Under the pieces are notes generated by a model that saw only the letters and a program-made list of their open reading frames with translations, had not been told where the DNA came from and did no database searches. Positions 46,935-57,765 of a stretch of 64,000 nt of DNA are shown here, piece after piece; within the stretch, counting starts at the first letter, position 1; every line of letters starts with the position of its first letter. The position numbers and the translations under genes are program-made. This stretch comes from Saussurea involucrata (taxonomy: Eukaryota > Streptophyta > Magnoliopsida > Asterales > Asteraceae): the NCBI GenBank assembly GCA_033807775.1, contig CM066321.1, positions 234,166,350-234,230,349 on the forward strand, in the 5' to 3' direction.

Positions 46935-47519
46935 TCACACTGAGGAGACTTGCTTTGACTTGAAGCTTGCCTTGGTCTGCTTCCCTTTTTCACACGCTGA
47001 ACATAAAGACTCTTTGGCGTATGAATGCTGAGGTAGACCAGTGACTAACTCTTTGGAGGAAAGAGTATTCAGTGTCTTGAAATTTAGATGCGAGAGCCTC
47101 TTGTTCCATAGCCAGTTAACATCAGAAGATGCCTTTGAGAAGAAACAGGAGTTCTCAGTGGTTGTTGAGTCCATGTTTATTACATAAACATTTTCCAAAC
47201 GATAACCGCTGAGAGCTATCTTCTCCTTTTTGTCAGTGACAAAGCAGGATTCCTTAGTGAAAATCACTTTGTTATCCATGTCGCAGAGCTGACTGATGCT
47301 CAGAAGATTATGTTTCAGTCCTTCAACATATGCGACTCTTCTGAAGGAGGTTGTACCATTTGAAAGTACACCATACCCTCGGGTGTGTCCTTTTCCATTT
47401 CCACCGAAAGTCACAGAGGGACCCTTCTCTTCCTTGTATTCAGCGAGCAGGTTTTTCTTTCCAGTCATGTGTCTAGAGCATCCGCTATCGAGATACCAGA
47501 TACCATTCTTAACCTGCAT
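46935..47519 (-). pseudogene. protease and integrase zinc-binding part of pol (element C)
   Basis: 194 codons: protease WYLDSGCSRHMTG, then the zinc-binding region (SHLNFKTLNTL, LCSACEKGKQTK). It ends at TGA 46935-46937, a few codons before the integrase core, where B has a sense codon. Compared with B, one extra A near the gag border puts this frame out of step with gag. Confidence 0.85.
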
Positions 47520-49946
47520 TTACAAAGGAAGATTAGTTTTGCTTGGGTACCCACTTAACCATGTATACACATTTGTCAGTGGAGCTAGTTGGAATAGAAG
47601 TTTCAGCGGTCTTCGCAGCATTTGAAGATTCAGCTTTGTCTTTCTTCACTTTGGTTAATTTCTTAACTTCAGTGGTAGGAGTCACCTTGACCTGATTTAC
47701 ATCGGGGTTGGTCTTCTTTGCCTTGGGGCAATCTTCACCTTGGCTATCTTTTCAGCTTTGGTGGCTGTGGGGCACTTACTAGCAATATGATCGGTAAGTC
47801 CACAGTGATAACATTTCCTATAACTAAAAGTAGTTCTAGGACCACTTGTATGCTGAGCTTTTAATTTCGAATTAGAAGTGCCAGCACCAAGTAAACTATT
47901 GGCTTTAGAAATGGGACGAACATTCAGTTCTTCAGATTTCTTACCAAGGACATCCACTCTGAGTCTAGGAGTAGATCGCTGAATAGATCCAGAGATCAGC
48001 TTTCTAGATCCAGAGGGGTAGGTCACTGAGGCTTTAGAAGCATTCAGCTTTGGTACTAAGGTACCCTTCTGAGGATTTTGATAAATAACAATTCATTTAC
48101 CTTTGTCTTTAGAGACAGAGGTAGGTTTTGAATAAACCATTTTCTCCTTACCTTTTGAGGAGGTAGGAGTTTCCTCAGGGATTGGTGTAAAGGACGAGGA
48201 GCACTGAGATGATGAAGTGTCAGCGACTGAGGATACGAACGTTCCAAATTTAAGCATTGAACGTTCAGTGGTTGGTTTTGGAGTATCATATTTATAACCC
48301 AGACCACGTTTATCACTCAGAGGAATCTGAGCCTTAATTATCTCAGTGATCTTTGTTGAAGAATTACACCATCCTTCAACAGTAGCTTTTTCAGCCTCTA
48401 ATGCAGCGATAGCTTCTGCTCGTTCGATTTTGACTAGCTGATTTAAATATACTTGATCTTTAAAATCTTCTTCAATTTTAGAAAGCTTTTCTATTTGAAG
48501 GTGGCAGTTTTTAAGCTTTTCAGCGAGATCAAGATTTTGGTTTTCAACCACAGTTTTGTCGTTCATGGCTTCGTATAAACTTCTAGTCAAGAGATCGATC
48601 TTACGGAGACTATCAGCTTCATCAATATTTGCAATATTGGTAAAGAAAGAAGGTGATACCTGAATGGCATATGTTGAAGTGGAGGGAATGTCTGAGCTTT
48701 CTTCCTCTTCTTCAATCTTGGCCATGAGACATTGATTTGCTTCATCATCTTCAGAGTCAGATGATGATGCTTCTTCATCAGAAGCAGCCCAATCATAGTC
48801 AGCCATCAGGCCTTTGCCTTTCTTCTTAAAGCTTTTCAGCTTCGCATATTTTTCTTTCAGCTTTGAGTATTTGTCATCTTTATTCCTTGGAACAAAGGAT
48901 TTCTTTGTAAAAGCTGAGGGTCTAGAAACTTTCTTAGACCTGCACTCGTTAGCAAATTGTCCTATTTTTTCGCAGTTAAAACAAGTAGCAGTAGCCTTAT
49001 CAACAAAAACTGATGATTTAGGCTTGTCAGTTATGGAAAGAGGTTTGTTCTTTCTAAACATTTTGTTTTTGGCAAATCTCCTGAACTTCTTAGTTAGGAG
49101 AGCCAAAGATTCATCATCTGAAAAATCAGAATCTGATGACCTTTCAGAGTTACTCTCTAACTCAGTGATAGTGACCGAAGGTCGCTGAGTAGAAGGTTCC
49201 TCTGAGATTAAAGCAACAGGGGTGCTTTTGGAATCTTTTACAAGATTCTTCTTAAGATGGCTTGATTGCTCATGATTCAGCAACGTGCCATATAAGGTAG
49301 CAAGGGTCATTGATTTTAGATCCTTTGACAGCTTGAGACACATAGAATAATTGTCCCAGCTTTCAGGTAAACATTCTAGAAACTTTGTCAGCACCTCAAA
49401 GTTAGAATATTCCTTACCAACAGTTTTCAGATCTATAATTAAACAATTAAAACGTTGGTGAACTTCAGAGAGAGTTTCATTCTTACCAGAAATGAAGCTT
49501 TCGTATTGTCTTACCAGGTTGATCTTTCTTGAGTCCTGGACTTCAGACGTTCCTTCATACTGAACACATATTGTGTCCCACATGGCTTTTGATGATTTCA
49601 GGTTCATGACGGAATGGTAGACTTCGTCAGAAAGGGCCATGGATAGTATGGATCTGGCTTTTGTATCTATAGTCACTTTCTTCTTATCTTCGTCGGTCCA
49701 CATGTGTATTTCCTTAGGAATCAGCCTTTCTGGAATAGCAGGTCTATTTGCAGTGGCTGGAACTAAAGGATCAATTGTTACAGGGATGTGTGGGCCGTTT
49801 TCAAGATAGTAAGTCATAGTGGGGTCTACACCTTCTAAGAAGAGTGTCATCCTATTTTTCCACAAGTTGAAGTTGTCTCTAGAAAATCTAGGGGGTTTTG
49901 CAAGAGAACCATTGTCTATATAATGTGTGTTTGTGTTGGTGGCCAT
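47520..49946 (-). pseudogene. gag of element C (premature stop and frameshift)
   Basis: The first 617 codons (49946-48093) hold the DUF4219-like start, the UBN2 capsid core, a zinc knuckle, a lysine-rich region and a helical segment. The knuckle reads CFNCEKIGQFANEC: its zinc-binding His is Gln, while B keeps His. A TGA at 48093-48095 breaks the frame, which then continues unchanged to about 47735 with the second knuckle (CYHCGLTDHIASKC). Loss of about four bases near 47735 shifts it again. The natural gag stop TAA near 47536 is shared with B. Confidence 0.85.
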
Positions 49947-50010
49947 TTTCAGATAATAGCAAGGAAGAGAAATATCTTAGATTAGATCTTGTTTATGAGA
50001 TTAAACAAAT

Positions 50011-50024
50011 CCGCTCTGATACCA
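50011..50024 (-). other. primer binding site of element C
   Basis: Minus-strand TGGTATCAGAGCGG, two bases inside the LTR, fits initiator methionine tRNA. Confidence 0.82.
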
Positions 50025-50026
50025 CT

Positions 50027-50996
50027 TGTTGGTCCCGAAGGCCTATACAAGTTTGTAGAAGGGGGGGGGGGGGGGTTGAATACAAACACACAAATTTTAC
50101 TTTTCTAAATTGTTTATTGATAAATCATTAACAATTTACAGCTTGTTGCGGAGACAAGATTAAGGATAAACCTAAATCTAAACAAGTTGGAACACTAAGG
50201 TTTCTTGCACTAAGAGAGATAAGGAAATTACTAATAATAACCTATCTTGAGATAAGAGATTGAACTTGTCCAGAGTTAGCAAGTTACTTCAAATGAAGTG
50301 AGTTCATCTCTTTATATACTGCATGCATTTAATGCAATTCAGTATATACTTTACACGTGTCATCAGCTGGTTGGTTGCATGTCATTGACCTTGGTTGACA
50401 ACCTTAGTAGCCGTATGGATGAATAGTGTAGTATCAGAGTGGTTGTACGATTTCAGATATTCGGAGGTTCTTTTCTGACATTTCGTACGGAGTCGTGCAA
50501 GGGTGGATAAGACAAAAGTATTTTGTACGGAGGACTTCATGATCAGCTTTCGTTGATTCAGCGATCTATCATTTCATATCAGCGAATGATAGAGTTCAGC
50601 GATAGCTGAAGTCTTGTACTTGATACTTCACGTTGAGTGGACAAATCTGAGTCTTCGTTGATCCGCATCAGTTCATTAGGAGACTTGTCGCAGGTTCTTG
50701 AGCTTGATCTTCGACTTCAGCGTAGAACCTTTGTTGACGTGAAACTTGTCTTCAGGGATTATAAGTAAACAACTAACTTATCAGCGATCATCATAATGAC
50801 TGAACAAACTCAGCATTTATGGTGAACAGTTTCGCTAAATGTTTAACTTAAAAGAGCGAGAGTTCCTATCAGCGGTACTGGAAGATCTTAGTACTTATCA
50901 GTGATAGTGAAACTCTGATACATATTGTTTACTTACAATTTTCACTAAGTATATAAGAGAGGGTCATTATCAAATCACTGAGGGTTTGGATCAACA
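50027..50996 (-). repeat. 5' LTR of element C
   Basis: 970 bp on the minus strand, TGTTGATCC...GGGACCAACA. Minus-strand TATA box at 50311-50318, G-box near 50353-50360, homopolymer of 15 (G on the plus strand) near 50061-50075. TCAGCG occurs six times. It is more like B's LTR than A's. Confidence 0.9.
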
Positions 50997-51101
50997 ACCT
51001 CAGTTCTCCTCTCCATAAAACCTCTATACACTTAAACCTCATTCTTTCTCTATCTATTCTCCCAAATGATCTTACTTAAACGATCGATTTGTTTCAGCTA
51101 G

Positions 51102-52320
51102 TACTCTCCCATGCTTGAGGATCCAGCTGAAGTTCCTCCAACAACATCAACAATAAATCCAGCTCCAAGCGCTGAAGAAATAATCCCAGTCTTAGACTTC
51201 GCTGAGACTGATGAACCAGAAGAAGAACTGCTCTCTCATAAAAACAGACCTTCCTTAGTTCCTCAAAAGCTAAGTGAAGAGGAAAATAAAAGGAGAGAAG
51301 CAATGATGAAACAGTTTGAGAATCAGGAAATCTTCCGTACCCCTCGATTCAAAATATCTAGAAAAGAACTCGCTGAACACCTCAAAGCTGAAGAACAACT
51401 CGCCGAACGAAAGAGAGCTGAAGAAAAAGACAAAGCTTATGTTATTGAGCTCGTCCAACATTCGGTGAAAGTCCCTGATCTGAAGAAGACCTCCATTGAC
51501 GTTCAACGTCAACTGTGGAAAAACGCCAAAAAGATCACCGGGAAGAAAACCAAGGTATCTGATTCAACTCTGGAATGGTGCAAAGAGTGAATTAACTATC
51601 GATCCCATGTCTCCAGAATCAACAAAATGAACATCAGTGGAAGAACGTCCATAAAAGTTCATGTTGTTGAAGCTGACATATTAAGAGAAAATGGTACTAA
51701 GGAAACCATCTATGCTTCTACGATCAAGAAGTACGGTTTCTCTGAGTGGTTGGAGATGCGAATAGACATTTAGCGATCTCGCTCAGCTTTTAAAAACCAT
51801 GTCGAGAAAACTATAAATACACAGATCGACTTGGTTACATCAGCTGTGGATATTCCTCCTCCTCCTCCTGCTCCAGTTCAACGAAGAAGGGCCTCTGCAA
51901 AGAAAACGATAATACCTTCAGACTCAGGTCCTCCTATCAAAAACGAAACCGGAATCGGATTTTCACGCGAAGAAGTGCTTGGTCCTGAACCTGATCTCTC
52001 AGCTCTCGACATCTCCCTGCCCCTGGTAAACGTTTTGTCCCTGGTAAAGTCTTAAGCGAACCTTATGGTATCTTCTTCAGAGACTACGATGGACGAGAAT
52101 GCTTTCAAAGAGTCTCTGAGCTATGCATTGCCCCTGTCGAACAGCTCAGAGATCTCGTCTATTGTTGCGGATTCAGAGAAGACCTTCTCGGACACTTCTT
52201 CAAGCCTCTGATTTTTACTGAAGCTAAGCAAAGACGGGATCTTGGACAAGGAGTCCCTGACTGGATGATCCCTACCACAAAGTCCCTTGAAGAACTTCTC
52301 ATTAAGGATGAACCTATATA
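51102..52320 (+). pseudogene. env-like ORF exon 2 of element A (broken, 3' complete)
   Basis: It follows the acceptor TTTCAGCTAG (ending 51101) and is open to TGA 51588-51590, resumes, meets a TAG near 51773, resumes (PPPPPAPVQRRRASAKK, GIGFSREEVLGPEPDLSALD), and shifts frame near 52025. It then continues through RVSELCIAPVEQLRDLVYCC and DWMIPTTKSLEELL to TAG 52318-52320. This is the only copy in the window that shows the C-terminal end of the gene. Confidence 0.75.
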
Positions 52321-52594
52321 GCTGATAGGATTCCTTGTAATTCTTCTATCTTTATCAGCTTATATCTTTTGTACTTGTAAAATTTATTTGTTGTACTTAT
52401 AATTTTTCTACTTCCCTCTGTAACTTATACGAAGTTTAAAGAAAGATTTTAGCGAATGTACTTTACTCCATCAGTACTTAAAAGATCCCCGAAAACAGTA
52501 AATTGGACAAATATTTTATGAGTCCTTTTATCCTTATGTTTTCATACTTAGCAATTTTCTTTCGTTGCTATGTCATAATCAAATAGGGGGAGAT
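52321..52594 (+). other. 3' untranslated part and polypurine tract of element A
   Basis: AT-rich sequence without a gene, ending in AAATAGGGGGAGAT (52581-52594), the plus-strand primer tract, directly before the 3' LTR. Confidence 0.7.
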
Positions 52595-53554
52595 TGTTGA
52601 TCCAAACCCTCAATGATTTGATAATGACTCTCTGAGAAACACTTAGTGAAAATCATAAGTAGACAATATGTATTAATGTTTTGTCATCAAAGAAAATACT
52701 AAGTCTGTTTAGTATCGCTGATGAAAACATATGCTTTAAAATTACACCTTCAGCGATATTGTTCATCAATGAGACCTGAGCCTGTTCAGTCTTGTTGATG
52801 ATCGCTGATAATCTTAGTTGTTTACTTATGATCCCTGAAGACAAGTTTCACGTCAACTATGTTCTACGCTGAAGTCGAAGATCAAGCCAAAGAACCAGCG
52901 ACAAGTCTACTAATGAACTGATGCGGATATCAGCGAAGCCAAGATTTATCCACTCAACGTGAAGTTTCAAGTAGAAGACTTCAGCGAACACTGAACTTTA
53001 TCACTCGCTGATAAAGATCTATTTAGCGAACGCTGATCATGAAGTTTCCTCTACAAGTTACTTTTGTCTTACCCCCTTGCACGTCTCCGTACGAAATGTC
53101 AGAATGGACATCCCTTTTGTCCAGAATCGTACAACCAACTTTGATTCTACATTGTTCATCATGCGGCTACTAGGTTGTCTACCAAGGTCAAAACATGCAA
53201 CCAATCAGCTGCTGCCACGTGTAAAGTTGTACTGTTGTGCATTAAATGCATGTAGTATATAAAGAAAACCCTACTTCAGAAATGAAACGCTCGGCCATCT
53301 CCTTCTAACTATTTCTCTGTGTTAGAATATTAGTCTTTAATATTCTTATCTCCTTTCTATCTTATTTCTATTGCAAGAAATCTTAGTGATTTTCTTAACT
53401 TGTTTAGATTAGGTTTATTCCTTAATCTTGTTCCGCAACAAGTTGTAAATTGTTTGATACATATCAATAAACAATTTAGAATAGTAAAATATGTGTGTTT
53501 GTATTCAACCCCCCCCCCCTTCTACAAACTTGTATAACCCTTACGGGACCAACA
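52595..53554 (+). repeat. 3' LTR of element A
   Basis: 960 bp, TATA box TATATAAAG at 53256-53264, poly-C of 11. It keeps eight CGCTGA/TCAGCG words, where the 5' LTR has lost several by single changes such as CGTTGA. Confidence 0.9.
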
Positions 53555-53559
53555 AGCCA
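53555..53559. repeat. target-site duplication of element A (right copy)
   Basis: AGCCA, identical to 23327-23331. Confidence 0.85.
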
Positions 53560-54440
53560 CCCAACAAGGTGGTCGAGGAGGAAAACTAGGCTAAAGATAC
53601 TTCGGATGAGGAGTCAACTCATTTTACCCAAATCAATTACAATTTCACGACCACTTTAAATGAAGACACCAACATAAATGAGAAGACAAATTATGAAGTT
53701 GAGTCTGAGGTACGTCACTTTTCCTGATAATGATAATGATTCTAAATTTTATGATGATGCTAATTTAAAGTCTCAAATAACATTCATGAGTTCTGAATTT
53801 GATGTTTTGAAAAAAATCAAACAAGAAAAACATCTAGTCATGAATCTCAGAGATGAATGTGCACTTTATAAATGTTTAGCTGATAATAGAAAAAAAAAAA
53901 AACTGAGATTAGAGCTGAAAAGGCTATTTTGGAACAAAAGCTTTCTAAGATGAAAAAGAATTTGATTAAATTGGAATATGAAAAGGCTGAGTTTAAGTTT
54001 AAAGATGAAGCATGTTATGTAGAAAGAACAAACGCTTACATTGAGATTAAGCAATTGGAGTATTTGAATTATAAAAGAGGCCAGACACAAGAGACTCTGA
54101 ATCTTTTGACAAACGATCCCAAAGATACTAGATTTTATAATCCAAAAATGGGATTGGGTTTAAGCGAAAACAAAGTTTTGAAAAATGCCTCTGCACATTT
54201 TTATGATTTTGGGAAATTGGGTGCATTTACATAAAAGATTTCAGAGATTTATGAAATCTTCGTTAAGTCTGAAAGTTCTTTATCAGAATCTCTGATAAGG
54301 TAAAGCTTCCAAATCCTAGCTTGATTGCAAAGGACCTTTTTACAATCCAAGAAAATGCCTTTAATGCTTCAAAAATCGACTATAATGGTGAGGTTTTATT
54401 TTGGGAGACAAAGGTTGAGGTAGGTGAAATAGTAAATGAG
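53560..54440 (+). pseudogene. decayed coiled-coil region, probably retroelement gag
   Basis: Short frames (53678-53953 and 53929-54234) read as charged, lysine- and glutamate-rich coiled coil (KLSKMKKNLIKLEYEKAEFK), then a GLGLSENKVLKNASAHFYDF motif similar in style to the second half of some plant copia gag proteins. Stops and frameshifts are frequent. The frame is continuous with copia fragment G across the A insertion (GAG CCA CCC), but what follows does not look like reverse transcriptase, so the host here is uncertain. Confidence 0.35.
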
Positions 54441-55369
54441 TAAAGTTGTAGAACATCAACACTTATCACACTGGGTCAGACGACGAGAATAACCGAGGAC
54501 AATGCCACTCTCATTCTCCCGGGGAAATCTCGCCCGCTATGTACCGAAGGTGGCCTCTCCACGGCGACTATGCCTTATCATTCCGTAAGGCATTCTCGCC
54601 GTGCATTCTCGCTCAAAGTGACCCGAGTCTGAAATTTTTCCAAACTTCCTTCTAGTGATGAAAGGCTCCCGATTTGAGGTACGACTTATTACAATACGGA
54701 TCTATGAATACCAAAACATGATAACAACTAAATGATTTCCACTTACAAAAATATTGGGTGTTAGAGATATCACTCTCGACATACAAGAAGAACAAATCTT
54801 ATCTTGATCCATGCAACACTACCAATTGTGATACGTGATATATCCAACAACTGTTCTGTCACCCAGTTACGGATTATTTAGAATCAACTATCAAAGTACA
54901 CCGCTCATACAAAGCAAACTCCATGATTTCAAGTGAAATAATTAATTATACAACGACCACATGAGAAGAGTCTATGACACTCATATGACATCTAATGAGA
55001 CGTTTTCATAACGAGTCACGTCGGATACACAAGATCTCATCTTGAACCTATATGTGGGTTCTGTATCTCCATACGAGTCCCTACATATACTAATCATAAC
55101 ATATTAATTCAAGCTAAACCCAAATTAATACTTGACTAGAAATATTTTAGTATAGTATACATTATTATAAGGTTTACGTTAAGATATAACACAGATTATT
55201 CCATAATCAAAATAATTGGACAATGATTTTTAATTAATTAATATCATAAAACAATATTCAAACAAAATCATCTAATAATTGCGCATGAACATACACATTA
55301 ACAATATGTTACACATAATATTATATAATCATGTAAAATAATATAAATTATTTTTACTAGCATAGAATG
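54441..55369. other. no recognised feature
   Basis: A GC-richer part (54460-54640) followed by AT-rich sequence. I saw no open frame of note, terminal repeat or RNA gene. It may be part of an old LTR, but no partner copy is present. Confidence 0.4.
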
Positions 55370-55378
55370 AAGTAAAAT

Positions 55379-55773
55379 GGGAAACTAATTAAAATACCAT
55401 AAGTTTGACCACTTCTTACCAAAATACCCTAAATCTCGGAGAGTTTACCAAAATACCCTAATTTTCCGCGATGGGCCCCGCGATCGCGGGCCCACACCCA
55501 CGTGTCACAAAGTTTCGGCCTGGCCCGCGGTGGTTCCCCGCGATGGGCCCGCGATAGACCAAAATTGTCACCGCGGGCAAGGACCAAACTTGTCACCGCG
55601 GCCATAGTTGGGGGGGCTCCGCGGGACATTTTGCCCAAACCTGGGTGACACGTGGGCTGGACCCGCGATCGCGGGGCCCACCGCAGAAATTTAGGGCATT
55701 TTGATAAACCGATAGAAATTTAAGGTATTTTGATAAGAAGGAGTCAAACTTAGGGTATTTTAATTAATTTCCC
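55379..55773. mobile_element. Mutator-type MITE with GC-rich core, 395 bp
   Basis: Ends GGGAAACTAATTAAAATACC and, inverted, GGGAAATTAATTAAAATACC, extending as about 50-bp inverted repeats. Both sides carry the 9-bp duplication AAGTAAAAT (55370-55378 and 55774-55782). The core is unusually GC-rich with palindromic CGCGATCGCG units. It is non-coding. Confidence 0.8.
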
Positions 55774-57004
55774 AAGTAAAATAGCATAATAATTAAAATA
55801 CTCTTAATTTAACAATTTTAATGATTAAAATATCTACCATAAGTATGATAAGACAAATCCATAAATAAAAACGCACTCATATTAAAATTAGAGTAAATTA
55901 CATTTTTGGTCCCTGTGGTTTTCACTTATTATCAAGTCTAGTCCCTATTTTAAACTAATTACACTTTTGGTCATTATGGTTACCACTTAATTACACTTTT
56001 GGTCATTATGGTTGCCACTTGAATTCAACTTTGACCCATTTGACTAACTTCAGTTAAAAATTTATGTTAACTAAAGGGTATTATGGTCTTTTTAGTTTAT
56101 TTTGTATCATCTTAATTTAAGAATACAAATATATATTTATATACTAATATAATAAATTATTAATATTCTAATATATAAAAAGATACCCATCATTCTCTTC
56201 CCTTTACCCTGAACTCCGGCCGACCCCATGCTTTCCCTTTCCTGCAAACTCCGGCCTCACCTCCGGCTGACCCTATCTTGTACTTGTCGCCTTCATCTCT
56301 TTTATCACCTTTAACTCCAGTTTGTAGGTCATCTCTAGTTTGTCGTCATATCATATCCATCCTTCATCTCAAATCCCTTTTTGATCTGAATCACCACAGT
56401 TCATCACTATCCAAGTCTCGTTGGAGTTGGTTAACCTCTATCTCAGATCCATTTTGATTTAGTTTTTTATTAGAGTTCTGATTTTAGAGTTTGATTTAGT
56501 TAGATTCTAATTTTGGATTTTTGTATCCATCAAAAGCAAATAATCGTTGAGAAAGTCATTAGACCTAATCGAGCCTGAGAAGATTGGTTTCTTCATGATC
56601 CGTTCTTTTCCTTTAGATGCACCCAGATGATTATCTTTGTTTTCTGTTCAGAAGATTATCTTTGTTTTCTTCATGATATGTTCCTCCCATCCAACTCTGT
56701 CACCGATCTGCACACACCACACTTCTAATCTGCACCGCCGATCTACATCTCATATCCATCTTCCGGTGAGAAAACCTATCCCGAAATGTGTATCCCCGCT
56801 GACGATGACCTCCAATAATGGAACCAACACCCATCAACGTTGATACACACCCACACTCATATTTTGTCCATCTCTATTTCTCAAACGTAAAGGAATTTTG
56901 TGGAATTTGATTTGTAGGTTGCATGTTTTCTTGGAAGGTAGAAGATCTTCATATAATAAAAATCTAAGTGTTTGTTAATTGAAGTAGAATGATATAAATC
57001 ATAA

Positions 57005-57270
57005 ATGTACTTTTTCTTGAATTTGCCGACAAAAACCCATCACGAAAATCCTCAAACTCTCGAAGCCAAAATCAGATTACAGATCCTTCGAGTCAAAATC
57101 GAACTCTTTAACTCATTTGATGTCTTTTTAGCTGATCAGAGGATAAGCGATATGCTACCGAAGATATTGGGGAAGGTGTTCTATAGCAAGAAGAAAAAGA
57201 TTCCGGTGCCGGTGGAATTCAGGCGTGATGGAGATTGGAAAGACGAGATTGACAAGGGATTTGACCTTGT

Positions 57271-57280
<10 letters not shown>
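57005..57280 (+). pseudogene. captured ribosomal L1 domain gene fragment
   Basis: The frame reads ELFNSFDVFLADQRISDMLP, then KILGK, a KKKKIPVPVEF segment and DWKDEIDKG. This matches the core of plant ribosomal L1p/L10e domain (RSL1D1-like) proteins, nucleolar proteins linked to ribosome biogenesis. Only about 80 residues are present; both ends of the domain are missing and the frame runs into a TA repeat. It is carried inside the Pack-MULE-like element. The Met at 57005 is unlikely to be a natural start. Confidence 0.7.

Positions 57281-57303
<23 letters not shown>
57270..57303. repeat. (TA)n microsatellite
   Basis: An uninterrupted TA run inside the Pack-MULE-like element. Similar runs occur at about 59208-59233 and 59505-59535. 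Confidence 0.85.
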
Positions 57304-57306
<3 letters not shown>

Positions 57307-57525
57307 CTTTAATTTTAATTTTTAAAGGAATATGAAATAATAACTAAAAAGACAAAAATACCCCTAAGTTAATAGATCTATTTAACACAAGTTAGTTTGA
57401 GGGACCAACATTGAAAAAGAATGACAACCACAATAACCAAAATTGTAATTAGTTTAAAATAAGGACTACACTTGATAGTAGATGGAAACCACAAGGACCA
57501 AAAGTGTAATTTACTCTTAAAATTA

Positions 57526-57765
57526 TTAATTTCAATTTAAAAAGACGCCTTTAATTGTTTAAAATATTTTGAAAATGTTTCTATAATTTTTTTTAAATAA
57601 AGAATTAAAATTTAAAATCTATAATAATTTATTTATTTTAGAAATTTTAATACATGTTGTATTAATATAATATTTTTTAATTTATCTTTTCAATAATTTT
57701 TAAAAAAAAAACTTAACATAAAATAATAAAAATTCAATCGGTTAGTCTATTGAATAAGATAATAA
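57526..57765. other. AT-rich spacer with no recognised feature
   Basis: Short AT-rich sequence between the Pack-MULE-like element and the Helitron candidate. Confidence 0.5.

Larger units (their letters stand above)
39884..50996 (-). mobile_element. Sirevirus-like element C, minus strand, 3'-truncated
   Basis: Read on the minus strand: 5' LTR 50996-50027, primer site, gag, pol, env exon 1, intron, and part of env exon 2, ending at about 39884. The remaining env and the 3' LTR are missing. It lies in the env intron of element A in opposite orientation. No target duplication is visible because the 3' end and perhaps a little of A's intron were deleted. Its pol and env exon 1 are the best-preserved Sirevirus frames in the window. 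Confidence 0.85.
23332..53554 (+). mobile_element. Sirevirus-like Ty1/copia element A, gag-env deletion derivative hosting B and C
   Basis: LTRs 23332-24307 and 52595-53554 (TGTTGATCC...GGGACCAACA) are flanked by AGCCA at 23327-23331 and 53555-53559. Its own sequence is: 5' LTR, primer site, part of gag (24389-25103 and 36743-37118), the env-like gene (37128-39844 and 51102-52320), purine tract, 3' LTR. It lacks the first 84 or so gag codons and the whole of pol, the latter by a deletion joining gag directly to the env start. Elements B and C lie inside it. The LTRs differ by roughly 4% in the first 220 bp. Confidence 0.85.
55891..57516. mobile_element. Pack-MULE-like element, 1.6 kb
   Basis: Terminal inverted repeats of about 105 bp starting GAGTAAATTACA, with 9-bp duplications TTAAAATTA at 55882-55890 and 57517-57525, as for Mutator-like elements. 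The left repeat contains an internal duplication of about 35 bp around 55955-56025. There is no transposase; the interior holds a fragment of a ribosomal-L1-domain gene (57005-57280) and other unassigned sequence (56190-57000). It would need a transposase supplied from elsewhere. Confidence 0.75.

Noticed and set aside
23332..53554. CRISPR-like or other regularly spaced array, suggested by many repeated words
   Set aside because: The CGCTGA words are irregularly spaced and lie inside LTRs and coding regions; there is no repeat-spacer structure.
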